Source: Paraburkholderia nodosa (GTDB taxonomy: Bacteria > Pseudomonadota > Gammaproteobacteria > Burkholderiales > Burkholderiaceae). Taken from it: a stretch of DNA of 64,000 bases. The position numbers were made by a program, and so were the translations under genes. Shown in pieces: positions 8,903-17,735 of this stretch (its first letter is position 1; every line of letters starts with the position of its first letter). The stretch lies in NCBI RefSeq assembly GCF_001718195.1, contig NZ_MCNV01000011.1:62001-126000 (forward strand), written 5' to 3'. The notes beneath the pieces are model-generated. The model saw nothing but the letters and a program-made list of their open reading frames with translations. It was not told the DNA's origin and searched no databases.

Positions 8903-10126
8903 TTATCGGGGGGTCTCTGCGCGCTGGAGCGTTTGACCGCCCGGCAGCGTCGCAGCAGCGAACGCGGGTTCTTCGCGGCGTACGGCCTCGCTCGCGTCGC
9001 CGGCCAGTTGCCGGTAGAGCGCGATGTACTGCGCGGCCATGCGCGCCCAGCCGAACTGCGTGGCCAGTTCCGCCGCCGCCTCGCCCATCGCGAGCCGGCG
9101 CGGCGTGTCGGTGGCGAGCGTCTTCACGGCGTTGGCGAGCGCGGGCACGTCGTCGGGGTCTTCGAGCACGATGCCGCAATCGGGCGTGATGATTTCGGCG
9201 CCGCCTGCCGTACGCGCGGTGACGACGGGCAAGCCCGCCGCCATCGCTTCGAGCAGCGAGAGGCTCATTGCTTCGTAGCGCGAAGGAAATACGTAGGTAT
9301 CGACGGAGCGCATGAGCGTGGGCATTTCGCGCACGAGGCCGAGAAAATGCACCCGCGACTCGATGCCCAGCTCGCGTGCGAGGTCGGGATACGGGCTGCC
9401 CGGCAGGTAGCCCGCCACGGCCAGATGCACGTTGTCGGGCATCTGCTTCATGGCGTGCAGCACCGTGCCGAGGTTCTTGCGCGGCGTGCGCAGATCGCCC
9501 ACGAAGAGCAGCAGGAACGCGTCGGCGGGCAGCGAGAACTTCGCGCGGTCCGCGCTCGCGGCCGAGAAGCCACGCGTATCGACGCCGTTGTAGATCACGT
9601 CGAGCCGCTCCACGGGGTTGCCGCCCGACGCGCGAATTTCGTCGGCGACCTTGCGCGAAACGGCCGCGATCACGCGCGAGCGCCGATACGCCCAGCGCTC
9701 CAGCACCGCATTGGCGCGCGTGTAGACGAACTGGTAAGCGGACCACACGCCGCGCGTGAGACCGAACGGGTAGTACTTGCTGCGCGCCCAGCCGCCGTGC
9801 ACGAAGTGTGCGGTGTTGACGTCGGCGTGCGCCCAGGTGATGAAGCCGTTCACATGGAGCACATCGTATGCGCGCCGGTTGCGGCGCAGCCACAGCGCGC
9901 TCTTCACCGCGAATACCTGCTGGCGCAGCAGGTTGGTGGGCCACGCGCGCGAAGGTTGCACATTCACCCATTTCACCTTGGGGTGGGCAAGCAGCTCCGG
10001 CGCGACATGCGAGGCGACCAGCGTCACCTCGAACCCCTCGTCGAGCGCGGCGCGCGCGATTTCATGATTGACGCGGCCCTGGCCGTCATTGTGGCGCACG
10101 ACATGCGTGACGATTGCGACTCTCAA
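8903..10126 (-). CDS. bceJ: glycosyltransferase family 4 (TTG start)
   Basis: The gene encodes a 407-residue GT-B transferase with N-terminal VAIVTHVVRHNDGQGRVNHE, the domain-linking VIYNGVDTRGF, and the C-terminal signature PSRYEAMSLSLLEAMAAGLPVV. The reading frame extends farther upstream without an ATG near the domain start. The first plausible codon is TTG at 10126-10124, seven bases after GGAGG (plus-strand cctcc 10134-10138). This TTG overlaps the TGA of the upstream polymerase gene (TTGA), indicating translational coupling. By order it is bceJ of the cepacian cluster. It would extend the lipid-linked repeat unit in the cytoplasm; specificity cannot be read. Confidence 0.88.
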   Translation of the reverse strand: MRVAIVTHVVRHNDGQGRVNHEIARAALDEGFEVTLVASHVAPELLAHPKVKWVNVQPSRAWPTNLLRQQVFAVKSALWLRRNRRAYDVLHVNGFITWAHADVNTAHFVHGGWARSKYYPFGLTRGVWSAYQFVYTRANAVLERWAYRRSRVIAAVSRKVADEIRASGGNPVERLDVIYNGVDTRGFSAASADRAKFSLPADAFLLLFVGDLRTPRKNLGTVLHAMKQMPDNVHLAVAGYLPGSPYPDLARELGIESRVHFLGLVREMPTLMRSVDTYVFPSRYEAMSLSLLEAMAAGLPVVTARTAGGAEIITPDCGIVLEDPDDVPALANAVKTLATDTPRRLAMGEAAAELATQFGWARMAAQYIALYRQLAGDASEAVRREEPAFAAATLPGGQTLQRAETPR

Positions 10127-11604
10127 TCGGAGACCTCCGTGGTAGGGGCCCGGCGTTGCAGCTTCGCCCAATGCCCCGCGCTGAGAATGGAAAACACGCT
10201 CGAAAAGAGCAGCAGGCCGCCGGTACCCACGAGCGAGTTGGTGAATACGAGCATGGCGAAGATCGATATCGCGAGGCTCAGGCACGCGCACACGTAGCGG
10301 TCCTCTGGAAAACGCATCGACACGCGCACCGCGCGCACGAGCAGCCACAGCACGCCCGACATGTAGAGCAGCGTGCCGGGCCAGCCCAGCACGAACGGAA
10401 TGTTCATCACGCCGCTGTCGAAGCTGCCGTATTGGCCGAGCTGGCCGTTGTTGCTCGAGAGCTTGGTCGATGCGCCGGTGGCGCCGAGACCCTCGCCCGT
10501 CACGTCGGTGAAAGCCTTCTTCGCGAAGTCGGCATAAAACTGGTTACGCGCCTCGTAGCTCTGGTCGTCCTTCAGGTTCACGAGCGTATTCAGACGCTGC
10601 TGCATGCGGTCCGCCACGGGACCGAACGTGAGCAGCGGCACGCACACGCCCGCCAGCACGATCGCGCTGACGATGATGCGAATGCGCACCTTGTTGCTCG
10701 ACTTCATCAGCTGGATCACCATGGCGATTGCCCAGCCGCCCCACGTGGAGCGCACGAGCGAGAGCGCGAACGAGAAAAAGCCGAACGCCGCCGCGACCCA
10801 GCGCACCCGATGCTTCGCGGCCATCACGAACACCATCGCGCCCATCATCGCGAACGCGAACGGGCCCGACGAGTTCATCGTGCTGAACACACGCACGCCG
10901 AGCGGCACGGGGTCGCCCTGCGAGTTCATGTCCGAGCCGATCATCCACATCGCATCCCACGGCGGCATGATGAAGAACTGCACGAGACCATACGCGCCCA
11001 TCACGAGCATGCCGTAGATGAAGGTGTTGATGATGGTCTTGCTGCACTCGGGATACTGGCGCGTGAGCACCATGATGTGAAAGCCGATCAGGAACGGATA
11101 GATCCAGTTGGCAAGGTCATAGACCGCCGCGGCCGGGCCGCTGCCCACCACGCCCACCACGAACCCATAGCCGATGCCGAGCAGCGCGAGCAGGAGCGGC
11201 AGACCGCGCCGCTGCCCGAGGATCGGGTAGTAGCGCAGCAGCGAAATACCGCTGATCATCGTGACGGCGAGCGGCGCGACCTGAATGAGGCTGGTGGGCG
11301 TGAAGCCGCCCTTGCCGTAGTCGGCGAGGCGCCGCACTTCGGGGCTCAGGAACCACAGCCACCACATGAAGCCGATATAGCGCACCGGGTTCACGAAGTA
11401 GAGCCAGAATCCCACCGCGATCGACAGCACGGGAAACGCCAGCGTCAGCACGGTGCCCTGGTGCGCGCCGATCAGCAGCACCGTGAATACCCACAAGGCG
11501 AGCGGCGGCAGCGTATCGCGGCCGAGCAGGCTGCGCAGGCCGCCGCGGCGGCGGCCCGGCTGGCTCGCCGGCGCGGGTGCGGGGATAGCGGTCGTGACGT
11601 CCAT
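10123..11604 (-). CDS. bceI: O-antigen ligase/polymerase-like membrane protein (Wzy-type)
   Basis: This is a roughly 493-residue polytopic membrane protein. Its run of hydrophobic segments starts LALWVFTVLLIGAHQGTVLT, and it has a long periplasmic loop (about residues 320-400) before the final membrane helices. This layout is typical of Wzy/O-antigen ligase family proteins that polymerise repeat units at the periplasmic face. ATG 11604 is spaced better from GGGA than the in-frame GTG at 11610, although that GTG overlaps the upstream stop as GTGA. It sits between glycosyltransferases in the order seen in the cepacian cluster, where this position is bceI. Sequence conservation in the family is low, so assignment relies on topology and context. 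Confidence 0.8.
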   Translation of the reverse strand: MDVTTAIPAPAPASQPGRRRGGLRSLLGRDTLPPLALWVFTVLLIGAHQGTVLTLAFPVLSIAVGFWLYFVNPVRYIGFMWWLWFLSPEVRRLADYGKGGFTPTSLIQVAPLAVTMISGISLLRYYPILGQRRGLPLLLALLGIGYGFVVGVVGSGPAAAVYDLANWIYPFLIGFHIMVLTRQYPECSKTIINTFIYGMLVMGAYGLVQFFIMPPWDAMWMIGSDMNSQGDPVPLGVRVFSTMNSSGPFAFAMMGAMVFVMAAKHRVRWVAAAFGFFSFALSLVRSTWGGWAIAMVIQLMKSSNKVRIRIIVSAIVLAGVCVPLLTFGPVADRMQQRLNTLVNLKDDQSYEARNQFYADFAKKAFTDVTGEGLGATGASTKLSSNNGQLGQYGSFDSGVMNIPFVLGWPGTLLYMSGVLWLLVRAVRVSMRFPEDRYVCACLSLAISIFAMLVFTNSLVGTGGLLLFSSVFSILSAGHWAKLQRRAPTTEVSD

Positions 11605-11606
11605 GA

Positions 11607-12752
11607 TCACATCCCGCGCGCGGCGACGCCCCGGCCTTGGGGTTCGCTCGCGATCGACTCGCCGTTGCGCGCATCGCGCTCGTGCAGCATCTCGCGCGTG
11701 AGCTGCGCGTGCTGCCGCGCGAAGTGCTCAGTCGTGAGATCGCGCGTGCGCAGCTGCTCGCAGGCCTCGCGCGCCTGGGCGAGCGCCCGCGCCGGGTCGG
11801 CCACGAGGGCATTCGCCGCGTCGCGCAGTTGCTCGGCGTTGAACGGCTCGACGTACGAGGCGGCCTTGTCGTCGAAGTAATCTTCGAGCGCACCGACCTT
11901 CGTCGCGATCATCGGCTTGCCGAGCGCCGCGGCTTCCAGCATCACCGTGATGCCCGAAGCATGCGTGTTGGGACGCAGCGGCACGACGATGATGTCCGCC
12001 CAGTCATACAGCGCGTGCTGTTGCTTGATGCCGGAAACGCGCACGATCTCGACGTTGTCCGCGCGCGCCGATGCCGGCATGCGCCGGCGCGTGGCGATGC
12101 GCACCTGGTAGCGCGAATCGCTGCCGAGCGCGCTGACGAGCGTGGTCCAGTCGCGATCGCGGTCGTTGCCGATCGCGGCCACGCGCACGGGCGTATGCGG
12201 CGTCCACTGCGCAGGCGGACGCAGCGGAAAATCGCTGGTATTGAGCCCATAGAGCACGTGACGCGCCTCGCGCCCGAAATACTCGCCGCACAGCGCGGCG
12301 TTCTCGCTCGCGAGCGTGGTGAGCAGATCGGCACGCTTGAGCAGCCGCTTGTAGATCGCACGGCGCAGCGCGCCGTAGCCGGGCCAACGGTCGAGCAGCC
12401 ACACGCTTTGTGCGAGCAGCAGCGGGCGCGCGCCGCCCTTCTTCGCGTTCATCAGCAGCACCAGCGCCACAGCCAGATGCTCCTGCTCGGTGTGCGTCCA
12501 GATGACGTCGGACTGCAGAATGGCGCGGCGATTGCGCCAGGCGTGAATGAAGTCGAAACCGGCCGCGGCCTTCAGCGCACGCCGCATGAAGCGCATGGGC
12601 GTGCTTTCGCTCGCGTCCTGCGCGTAATTGAGGGCGAATTCCGCAGATTCCGCGTGGTGGTAGCCATACAGGCTGCCGATGTTCTCGCCTTTGCGATAGC
12701 GGCGCGGATCGGCGCCATAGAAAAGGTGGACGTGGACTTGCGTACTGCTCAT
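11607..12752 (-). CDS. bceH: glycosyltransferase family 4
   Basis: This 381-residue GT-B transferase begins VHVHLFYGADPRRYRKGENI and carries the C-terminal segment VPLRPNTHASGITVMLEAAALGKPMI. The latter includes the glutamate of the retaining GT4 donor site. It starts 34 bp after bceG, and its TGA at 11607-11609 overlaps the start region of the polymerase gene. The N-terminal residues around YGYHHAESAEFALNYAQDAS are polar and unlike classical GT4 openings, so substrate prediction is not possible. It is assigned as bceH from order. Role: one addition step in repeat-unit assembly on the cytoplasmic face. Confidence 0.85.
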   Translation of the reverse strand: MSSTQVHVHLFYGADPRRYRKGENIGSLYGYHHAESAEFALNYAQDASESTPMRFMRRALKAAAGFDFIHAWRNRRAILQSDVIWTHTEQEHLAVALVLLMNAKKGGARPLLLAQSVWLLDRWPGYGALRRAIYKRLLKRADLLTTLASENAALCGEYFGREARHVLYGLNTSDFPLRPPAQWTPHTPVRVAAIGNDRDRDWTTLVSALGSDSRYQVRIATRRRMPASARADNVEIVRVSGIKQQHALYDWADIIVVPLRPNTHASGITVMLEAAALGKPMIATKVGALEDYFDDKAASYVEPFNAEQLRDAANALVADPARALAQAREACEQLRTRDLTTEHFARQHAQLTREMLHERDARNGESIASEPQGRGVAARGM

Positions 12753-12786
12753 TCGGGGTCCTCCCTGTAGTCGTTGGCCGCGCCAG

Positions 12787-13713
12787 TCAAACGAGCGCGC
12801 GGCGCGCCTCTCGTGCGCCGCCGCGCACCGCGCGCCAGCGTGCGAACGCCGCGCCCGCGGAATCGCCGCGCACGGCGCTCAGGCCGGTATGCACGAGGCC
12901 CGGATACACCCGCGTGCCGACGAGCGCGTACCACCACCAGGCGGTTTCGCGGCGCAGCGGCGTGAGATGGCCGAGCAGGATCAGATGCAGGTTGTAGGCG
13001 GCGTTGCGGATCGAGGCGAGCGTCTGCGCGTTGCGGGGGTCTTCGCCCGGGCGCGGCGCGGGGTAATGGTCGACGGCCACCAGCGGGTCGTAGACGAGCT
13101 TCCAGCCCGCGCGCTTCACGCTCAGGCTGAATGCCATGTCGTTGTGCGTTTGCGCGCCGGTGCCGCGCAGGCGCCGGTCGAAGCGCAGGTCGCCGATCGC
13201 CGCGCGTCGATAGCTCATGTTCGCACCCTTGAGCAGATCGACTTCGCGCGCACCGCCCGCGCCCAGATGATGGTTGCCGATGATGCGGCCCGAGCGCTGC
13301 AGCTTGCCCACCAGCGTGCGCTCGCCGTCGATCACGCGGCCGCCTTCATGCACCCAGTCGCGGCCGCCCAGCGCCCCGAGCTTCGGGTCGGCCTCGAAGG
13401 CCGCCGCAATGCGCGCGACCCAGTCGGCGCGCGGCGCGGCGTCGTCGTCGGTAATCGCGATCACGTCGCCCGTCGCGGCCTCGATGCCGCGATTGAGCGC
13501 CGCCACCTGCCCCGGCTCCTCGACGATGGCCACTTCCACGTTGAGCACGCGGGGAGTGACGTGTTCGGCGAGGCACGCGTGCGTCGCCTCGTCGTCGGCA
13601 CGCGCCACCACCACGATCTCGTCGGGCGCGCGCTGCTGGCGCAGCAGCGCCGAAAGACAGCGCGACAGATCGTCAGGACGCCGATAGGTCGGCACGAGCA
13701 CGGTCACTTTCAT
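12787..13713 (-). CDS. bceG: glycosyltransferase family 2
   Basis: This 308-residue GT-A inverting transferase starts MKVTVLVPTYRRPDDLSRCL. It has the nucleotide-sugar and metal-binding DxD-type motif in AITDDDAAPRADWVARI near residue 90 and an acceptor-side segment GTGAQTHNDMAFSLSVKR with an ED/ND-type catalytic region. AGGAGA lies about seven bases upstream of ATG 13713, which excludes the longer frame starting at 13962. It follows bceF after 40 bp. Family 2 members next to Wzc-like kinases usually add sugars to the undecaprenyl-PP-glucose primer. Named bceG by order in the cluster. Confidence 0.88.
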   Translation of the reverse strand: MKVTVLVPTYRRPDDLSRCLSALLRQQRAPDEIVVVARADDEATHACLAEHVTPRVLNVEVAIVEEPGQVAALNRGIEAATGDVIAITDDDAAPRADWVARIAAAFEADPKLGALGGRDWVHEGGRVIDGERTLVGKLQRSGRIIGNHHLGAGGAREVDLLKGANMSYRRAAIGDLRFDRRLRGTGAQTHNDMAFSLSVKRAGWKLVYDPLVAVDHYPAPRPGEDPRNAQTLASIRNAAYNLHLILLGHLTPLRRETAWWWYALVGTRVYPGLVHTGLSAVRGDSAGAAFARWRAVRGGAREARRALV

Positions 13714-13753
13714 CGCGAGTTCTCCTTTGCTGTGCTTGATGGGGCCACCTGCG

Positions 13754-15997
13754 TCATGCGCTGAGATACTCGCGCACGTTCGCGTAGCCATAGCCGTAGT
13801 TGCCGCGCGTACGCGCCGGCACGCCGTTGAACACGCCGCCCTGCACGCGCACGCCGGCATTGCGCAGACGCTTGAGCGCGTCGGCGATTTCGCCTTCGGT
13901 GTGCATGCCCGAGCGCAGCACGAGGAACGTCGAGCCCGCATGGCCGCCGATGATGGCGGCATCGGTCACGGCGAGCACCGGCGGCGTGTCGATGAGCAGC
14001 ACGTCGTAGCGGTTCGACAGGCCTTCGAGGTACTGGCCTAGACGCGGCGACATCAGCAGCTCGGAAGGATTGGGCGGACGGCGGCCGCACGACATGAAGT
14101 GCAGGTTGTCCACTTCGGTCGCGCGAATCGCCTCGTCCAGCGAAATCTGCCCCGAGAGCAGCTCGGAGAAGCCGTTTTCCTGGGGGCCGCCCAGATGGCG
14201 TTCGAGCGCGCCGCGGCGCATGTCGCCGTCGATCATCAGCACGCGCTTGCCCGAATGGGCGAGCAGCACGGCGAGGTTCGCGGTGAGGAAGCTCTTGCCC
14301 ACGCCCGGCACCGAACCCGTCAGCATGACGACGCGATTGCGCGCGTCCATCACGCTGAACTGCAGCGAGGTGCGCAGGCTACGCAGGCTTTCGACCGTGA
14401 GGTCCTTCGGGCGCGAGTTCGCGAGCACTTCACGCAGACGCGTGCCGCCGCGCACCGGGGCCCGCTTTTCGAGCGCCAGCTGCTCCGGCGAAAGCGGCAC
14501 GAGACCGTACACCGGCAGCTGGAACGAGCGCTCGATCTGGTCCGGATCGACGATGCCCTTGAACATGTTGCGGCGCATGAGCACAAAGCCCGTGCCGAGA
14601 ATGATGCCGAGCAGCGACGCCGCCGAGATGATCAGCAGCTTCTTGGGCTTCGACGGGTTGCCTGGGCGCAGGGCCGGATCGACGATATGCACGTTGCCGC
14701 CCGTGCCCACGCGCTGCACCGAAAGCTCCTGGATGCGGTTGAGCAGCAGCACGTAGATGTCCTCGGCCACCTTCGCGTCACGCTGCAGCTGCACGGCCTT
14801 CACTTCGGTTGCCGGCAGGTCGCGGAACTTCGTGTCGTACTTCGCGCGCTCGCCCTGCAACTGCGCGAGCTGCTGGCGCGCCGCGATCAGCACCGGGTGC
14901 TGGTCACCGAAGCGCTGCTGGAGCGAGGCGATCTGCAGTTGCAGCGCCGAAATCTGCTGCTCGTACTGCACGCTGCCGTCGAGATAGATCTTCGCTTCGT
15001 CGCTCGCGTTGATCGAGCCCGACTTGCTTTGATAAGCCGTGAGCGCCGCTTCGGCGTTCTCGAGGTCCGACTTCAGGCGCGGCTGTTCGCTGCGCAGGAA
15101 GTCGAGCATCTTGCTCGCGTCGGCCTGCTTGGTCGCTACGTGCTCGCGCAGATACGACTGCGCCACCGCGTTGGCGATTGCTGCCGCGTGCTCGGGGTCG
15201 TTGTCTTCGAGCGAGATGTCGATCACGCCCGTTTGCTTGCCCTGCTCCTGAACCTGGATCGCGTTCTGGAAACCGCTGATCGCGTCGAGGTCGTTCAGGC
15301 GCACGACCTTGAAGCGGGTGCCAGGACGCGCAACGAGCTTGTTGACGAGCAGCTTGACGCCGCCGCCCTGCTCGACCTGGCCGACGGCGCCTTCGAGCAG
15401 GCGCGCGCCGTCCGGGGTCGAAACCACGTAGCGGTCGTTGTCGAGCGCGGTGAGCGTGAGCTTCTTGCCTTCGAGCTCGGGCGTAACCTCGATCGAGTCG
15501 ATGTTGATGACTTCGCCGCCCCACGCGAAATTGCTGAGCCAGTTGCTCAACCCGAACCACGGACGCGCCGGCGTGCCCGGTGTCGCGAGACGCGCGGACA
15601 GGCTGCCGATCAGCGGCAGCATGACCGGCGTGACGGTGGTGTTCAGCTTGAACTGCTTCACCACCGGCTCGACGACGCTGCGGCTCTTGATCATCTGGAT
15701 CTCGGCGTCGGTGGGCAGACTGCCCGTCGACGATCCGGAGCTGATGTTCGCGCCGGTTTGCGTTTGCGTGAGGGCCTGCGACGTGTAGTCGGAAGGCTCC
15801 ACGCGAACCTGGGTGTCGGCCGTATAGACCGGCTTGGCGATGAAGCAGTAGAACACGGCCATGGCGATCACCGCCGCCGCGATCGCGATGAGCCAGCCGA
15901 TGTCGTCGATGATGACGCGCAGCAACTGGCCGAGGACGACGTCCTCTTCCTCGGTGCGGGCCGCCGGGGCCGCCTGGCTATTGGCTTGTATGGTCAC
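13754..15997 (-). CDS. bceF: polysaccharide co-polymerase / bacterial tyrosine autokinase
   Basis: This 747-residue Wzc-type protein has an N-terminal Wzz domain with a membrane helix near residues 33-54, a long periplasmic coiled-coil region (about 90-430) and a second helix (LLIISAASLLGIILGTGFVL). A cytoplasmic BY-kinase domain follows. Walker A is TGSVPGVGKSF with Lys568, Walker A' is VLMIDGDMRRG with Asp590/592, and Walker B is VLLIDTPPV with Asp670. The C-terminal tyrosine cluster has Tyr734, 736, 738 and 744. Autophosphorylation cycles, reversed by the LMW phosphatase encoded by bceD, control polymer length and export with BceE. All catalytic elements are present, so it should be active. 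Confidence 0.96.
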   Translation of the reverse strand: MTIQANSQAAPAARTEEEDVVLGQLLRVIIDDIGWLIAIAAAVIAMAVFYCFIAKPVYTADTQVRVEPSDYTSQALTQTQTGANISSGSSTGSLPTDAEIQMIKSRSVVEPVVKQFKLNTTVTPVMLPLIGSLSARLATPGTPARPWFGLSNWLSNFAWGGEVINIDSIEVTPELEGKKLTLTALDNDRYVVSTPDGARLLEGAVGQVEQGGGVKLLVNKLVARPGTRFKVVRLNDLDAISGFQNAIQVQEQGKQTGVIDISLEDNDPEHAAAIANAVAQSYLREHVATKQADASKMLDFLRSEQPRLKSDLENAEAALTAYQSKSGSINASDEAKIYLDGSVQYEQQISALQLQIASLQQRFGDQHPVLIAARQQLAQLQGERAKYDTKFRDLPATEVKAVQLQRDAKVAEDIYVLLLNRIQELSVQRVGTGGNVHIVDPALRPGNPSKPKKLLIISAASLLGIILGTGFVLMRRNMFKGIVDPDQIERSFQLPVYGLVPLSPEQLALEKRAPVRGGTRLREVLANSRPKDLTVESLRSLRTSLQFSVMDARNRVVMLTGSVPGVGKSFLTANLAVLLAHSGKRVLMIDGDMRRGALERHLGGPQENGFSELLSGQISLDEAIRATEVDNLHFMSCGRRPPNPSELLMSPRLGQYLEGLSNRYDVLLIDTPPVLAVTDAAIIGGHAGSTFLVLRSGMHTEGEIADALKRLRNAGVRVQGGVFNGVPARTRGNYGYGYANVREYLSA

Positions 15998-16060
15998 GAT
16001 TCAATCCCGTTGTTTAGGTGTTGCTCCTGGGTCCTCTTTCGAAGCTTTTCGATCACGTGC

Positions 16061-17236
16061 TTACTTCGCGATCTGCTTCAGATAGAAGACGGTCTGGATG
16101 GTCGGCAGCACCTGCTGCAACACACGGTTGAAGGTCGTCGAAGCGGCCGTGCCCACGTACACCACATCCAGCGGCTTGAGCTGGAACTGCGACGAAAGCA
16201 TGATCGCGTCGGGCTTGGTCATGTCGAGACGATAGATCTCTGGCTGCGTTGGGTTGTCCTTCATGCCGCGCATCACGAAGATCTGGCGCGGGTTCGCGTC
16301 GGTATCGAGAATGCCGCCCGCCTGGGTGAGCGCGTCGGCGATCGTGAGGTCGCCGCGAATCAGGTTCGTCTGCAGCGGCGTCTTCACTTCGCCCATCACG
16401 AAAATTCTGCTATCCGAACGATCCGGAATATTGATGACGTCGCCGTCCTGCAGCAGCACGTTCTGAGTCGAATCGCCGCCGTCGAGCATGCGGTTCGCAT
16501 CGAGGATGTACAGCTTGCCGTTGCGCGTGAGGCGCACGCGGTTGATGTCGGCGTTGTCGGTCGTGCCACCCGAGCGCGTGATGGCGTCCACCAGCGTGAG
16601 CGGCACGTCGCTCATCGAGAGCGGGCCCGGCGTCTTCACGTCGCCCGTGATCTGCACCTTCTGGCTGCGGTACGCGAGCACGCGCACGTCCACCTGCGGG
16701 TTCTTCACATAGGGGCCGAGGCCGGACGCGAGCTGGTCGCGGATCTGGCCGGGCGTCTTGCCCGCGGCCATGATGCGGCCCACGAACGGGAAGAAGATCG
16801 TGCCGTCCTTGGCCACGGTCTGTCCGTACGGGTCGGCCTGGCCCGGCAGCGCGTTTGTATACGGCTGCGTGAGCGCCTGACCCACCGTCTGCGTCGTGTT
16901 GCCGCCCGTGGAGAACGTCGAGCCCTGCGGCGTCGACAGCTCGGGGTGATCGAACACGGTCACGCCAAGAATGTCCTGCGGCGCGATGTGATACGTGTAG
17001 TCGGCAGCGCTCGAGAACTTCGAGGGCGGCAGCGGCGCCCTCGGCTGGGCTGCGGCCGCTTGCGCCTGCTGCAGCACGACTTGCTGCGTGATGAGCGTCA
17101 CGTTGAATTGCTGCTGCGGCTGGTTGTTCGGCTGTTCCTTCAGGCTCGACGTGTCGAGATAATTGCCGGGCGCCGTCGCGCACGCGGAAACGAAGACGCT
17201 CAACGCGACCACCGCCGTCAGTTTCAGTTTTGTCAT
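16061..17236 (-). CDS. bceE: polysaccharide export outer-membrane lipoprotein (Wza-like)
   Basis: This 391-residue lipoprotein starts MTKLKLTAVVALSVFVSAC, where VSAC is a lipobox (lipidated Cys19). It then has a Poly_export domain (YTYHIAPQDILGVTVFDHPE) and SLBB beta-grasp repeats (KVQITGDVKTPGPLSM, SRIFVMGEVKTPLQTN). Wza proteins form the octameric outer-membrane channel that docks on the Wzc co-polymerase, here BceF, encoded 63 bp downstream. ATG 17236 overlaps the phosphatase stop as ATGA; in-frame ATGs at 17242 and 17257 are alternatives. The C-terminus (VFYLKQIAK) is short, consistent with the terminal helix of the family. Confidence 0.95.
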   Translation of the reverse strand: MTKLKLTAVVALSVFVSACATAPGNYLDTSSLKEQPNNQPQQQFNVTLITQQVVLQQAQAAAAQPRAPLPPSKFSSAADYTYHIAPQDILGVTVFDHPELSTPQGSTFSTGGNTTQTVGQALTQPYTNALPGQADPYGQTVAKDGTIFFPFVGRIMAAGKTPGQIRDQLASGLGPYVKNPQVDVRVLAYRSQKVQITGDVKTPGPLSMSDVPLTLVDAITRSGGTTDNADINRVRLTRNGKLYILDANRMLDGGDSTQNVLLQDGDVINIPDRSDSRIFVMGEVKTPLQTNLIRGDLTIADALTQAGGILDTDANPRQIFVMRGMKDNPTQPEIYRLDMTKPDAIMLSSQFQLKPLDVVYVGTAASTTFNRVLQQVLPTIQTVFYLKQIAK

Positions 17237-17682
17237 TGGCATATTCGGCTCAACCATCCCTTAACCATACGATCCATCAATTCAAGACTCTGGCGATACG
17301 CGGACTCATGGAGTCCATGCGGATCGCTGACATCAGAGTTTTCCCAATTACCGAGCGCGTACACCTTGCCGCGCGCGGTGGGTTCAATGCGCTCGACCGC
17401 GGCGACCTGGCGGCGCTCGGTGACGAGCACGAGGTCTGCGGAGCGCACGAGGCGGCTGGTGAGGCGGCGCGACTGGTGCCCGCCGACCTTCACGCCGCGC
17501 TCGGCAAGGAGCCACTGCATCACGGGGTCCATGTCGTCGCCATCGCGCGCACGCAGGCCCGCCGATTGAAACGAATCCGGCCGTGAGCCTGTCTGTTCGC
17601 TCAGACGCTCGCGAAAGAGCTGTTCCGCCGCCGGCGAGCGGCAGACGTTGGCGTGGCAGACGATGAGCACGTTCTTGATCAT
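17233..17682 (-). CDS. bceD: low-molecular-weight protein-tyrosine phosphatase
   Basis: This 149-residue LMW-PTP has the P-loop C9-HANVC-R15-S in VLIVCHANVCRSPAAEQLF and the general acid in DP at Asp120-Pro121 (SDVSDPHG). In capsule and exopolysaccharide loci such enzymes dephosphorylate the C-terminal tyrosines of the cognate Wzc kinase (Wzb/Wzc pair). It lies between ugd and the export lipoprotein gene, and its stop codon overlaps the bceE start. Length and all catalytic residues are as expected for the family, so activity is likely. Confidence 0.96.
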   Translation of the reverse strand: MIKNVLIVCHANVCRSPAAEQLFRERLSEQTGSRPDSFQSAGLRARDGDDMDPVMQWLLAERGVKVGGHQSRRLTSRLVRSADLVLVTERRQVAAVERIEPTARGKVYALGNWENSDVSDPHGLHESAYRQSLELMDRMVKGWLSRICQ

Positions 17683-17735
17683 GATCGCGTGACTCCCTTC
17701 CTTTACATGGCGCTAAGCACGAAGCCCGGCACCGC

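Noticed and set aside
14099..17569. 1156-codon + strand open frame
   Set aside because: It is fully antisense to bceF, bceE and bceD, which have complete catalytic motifs; the translated sequence is low-complexity Arg/Ala/Glu.
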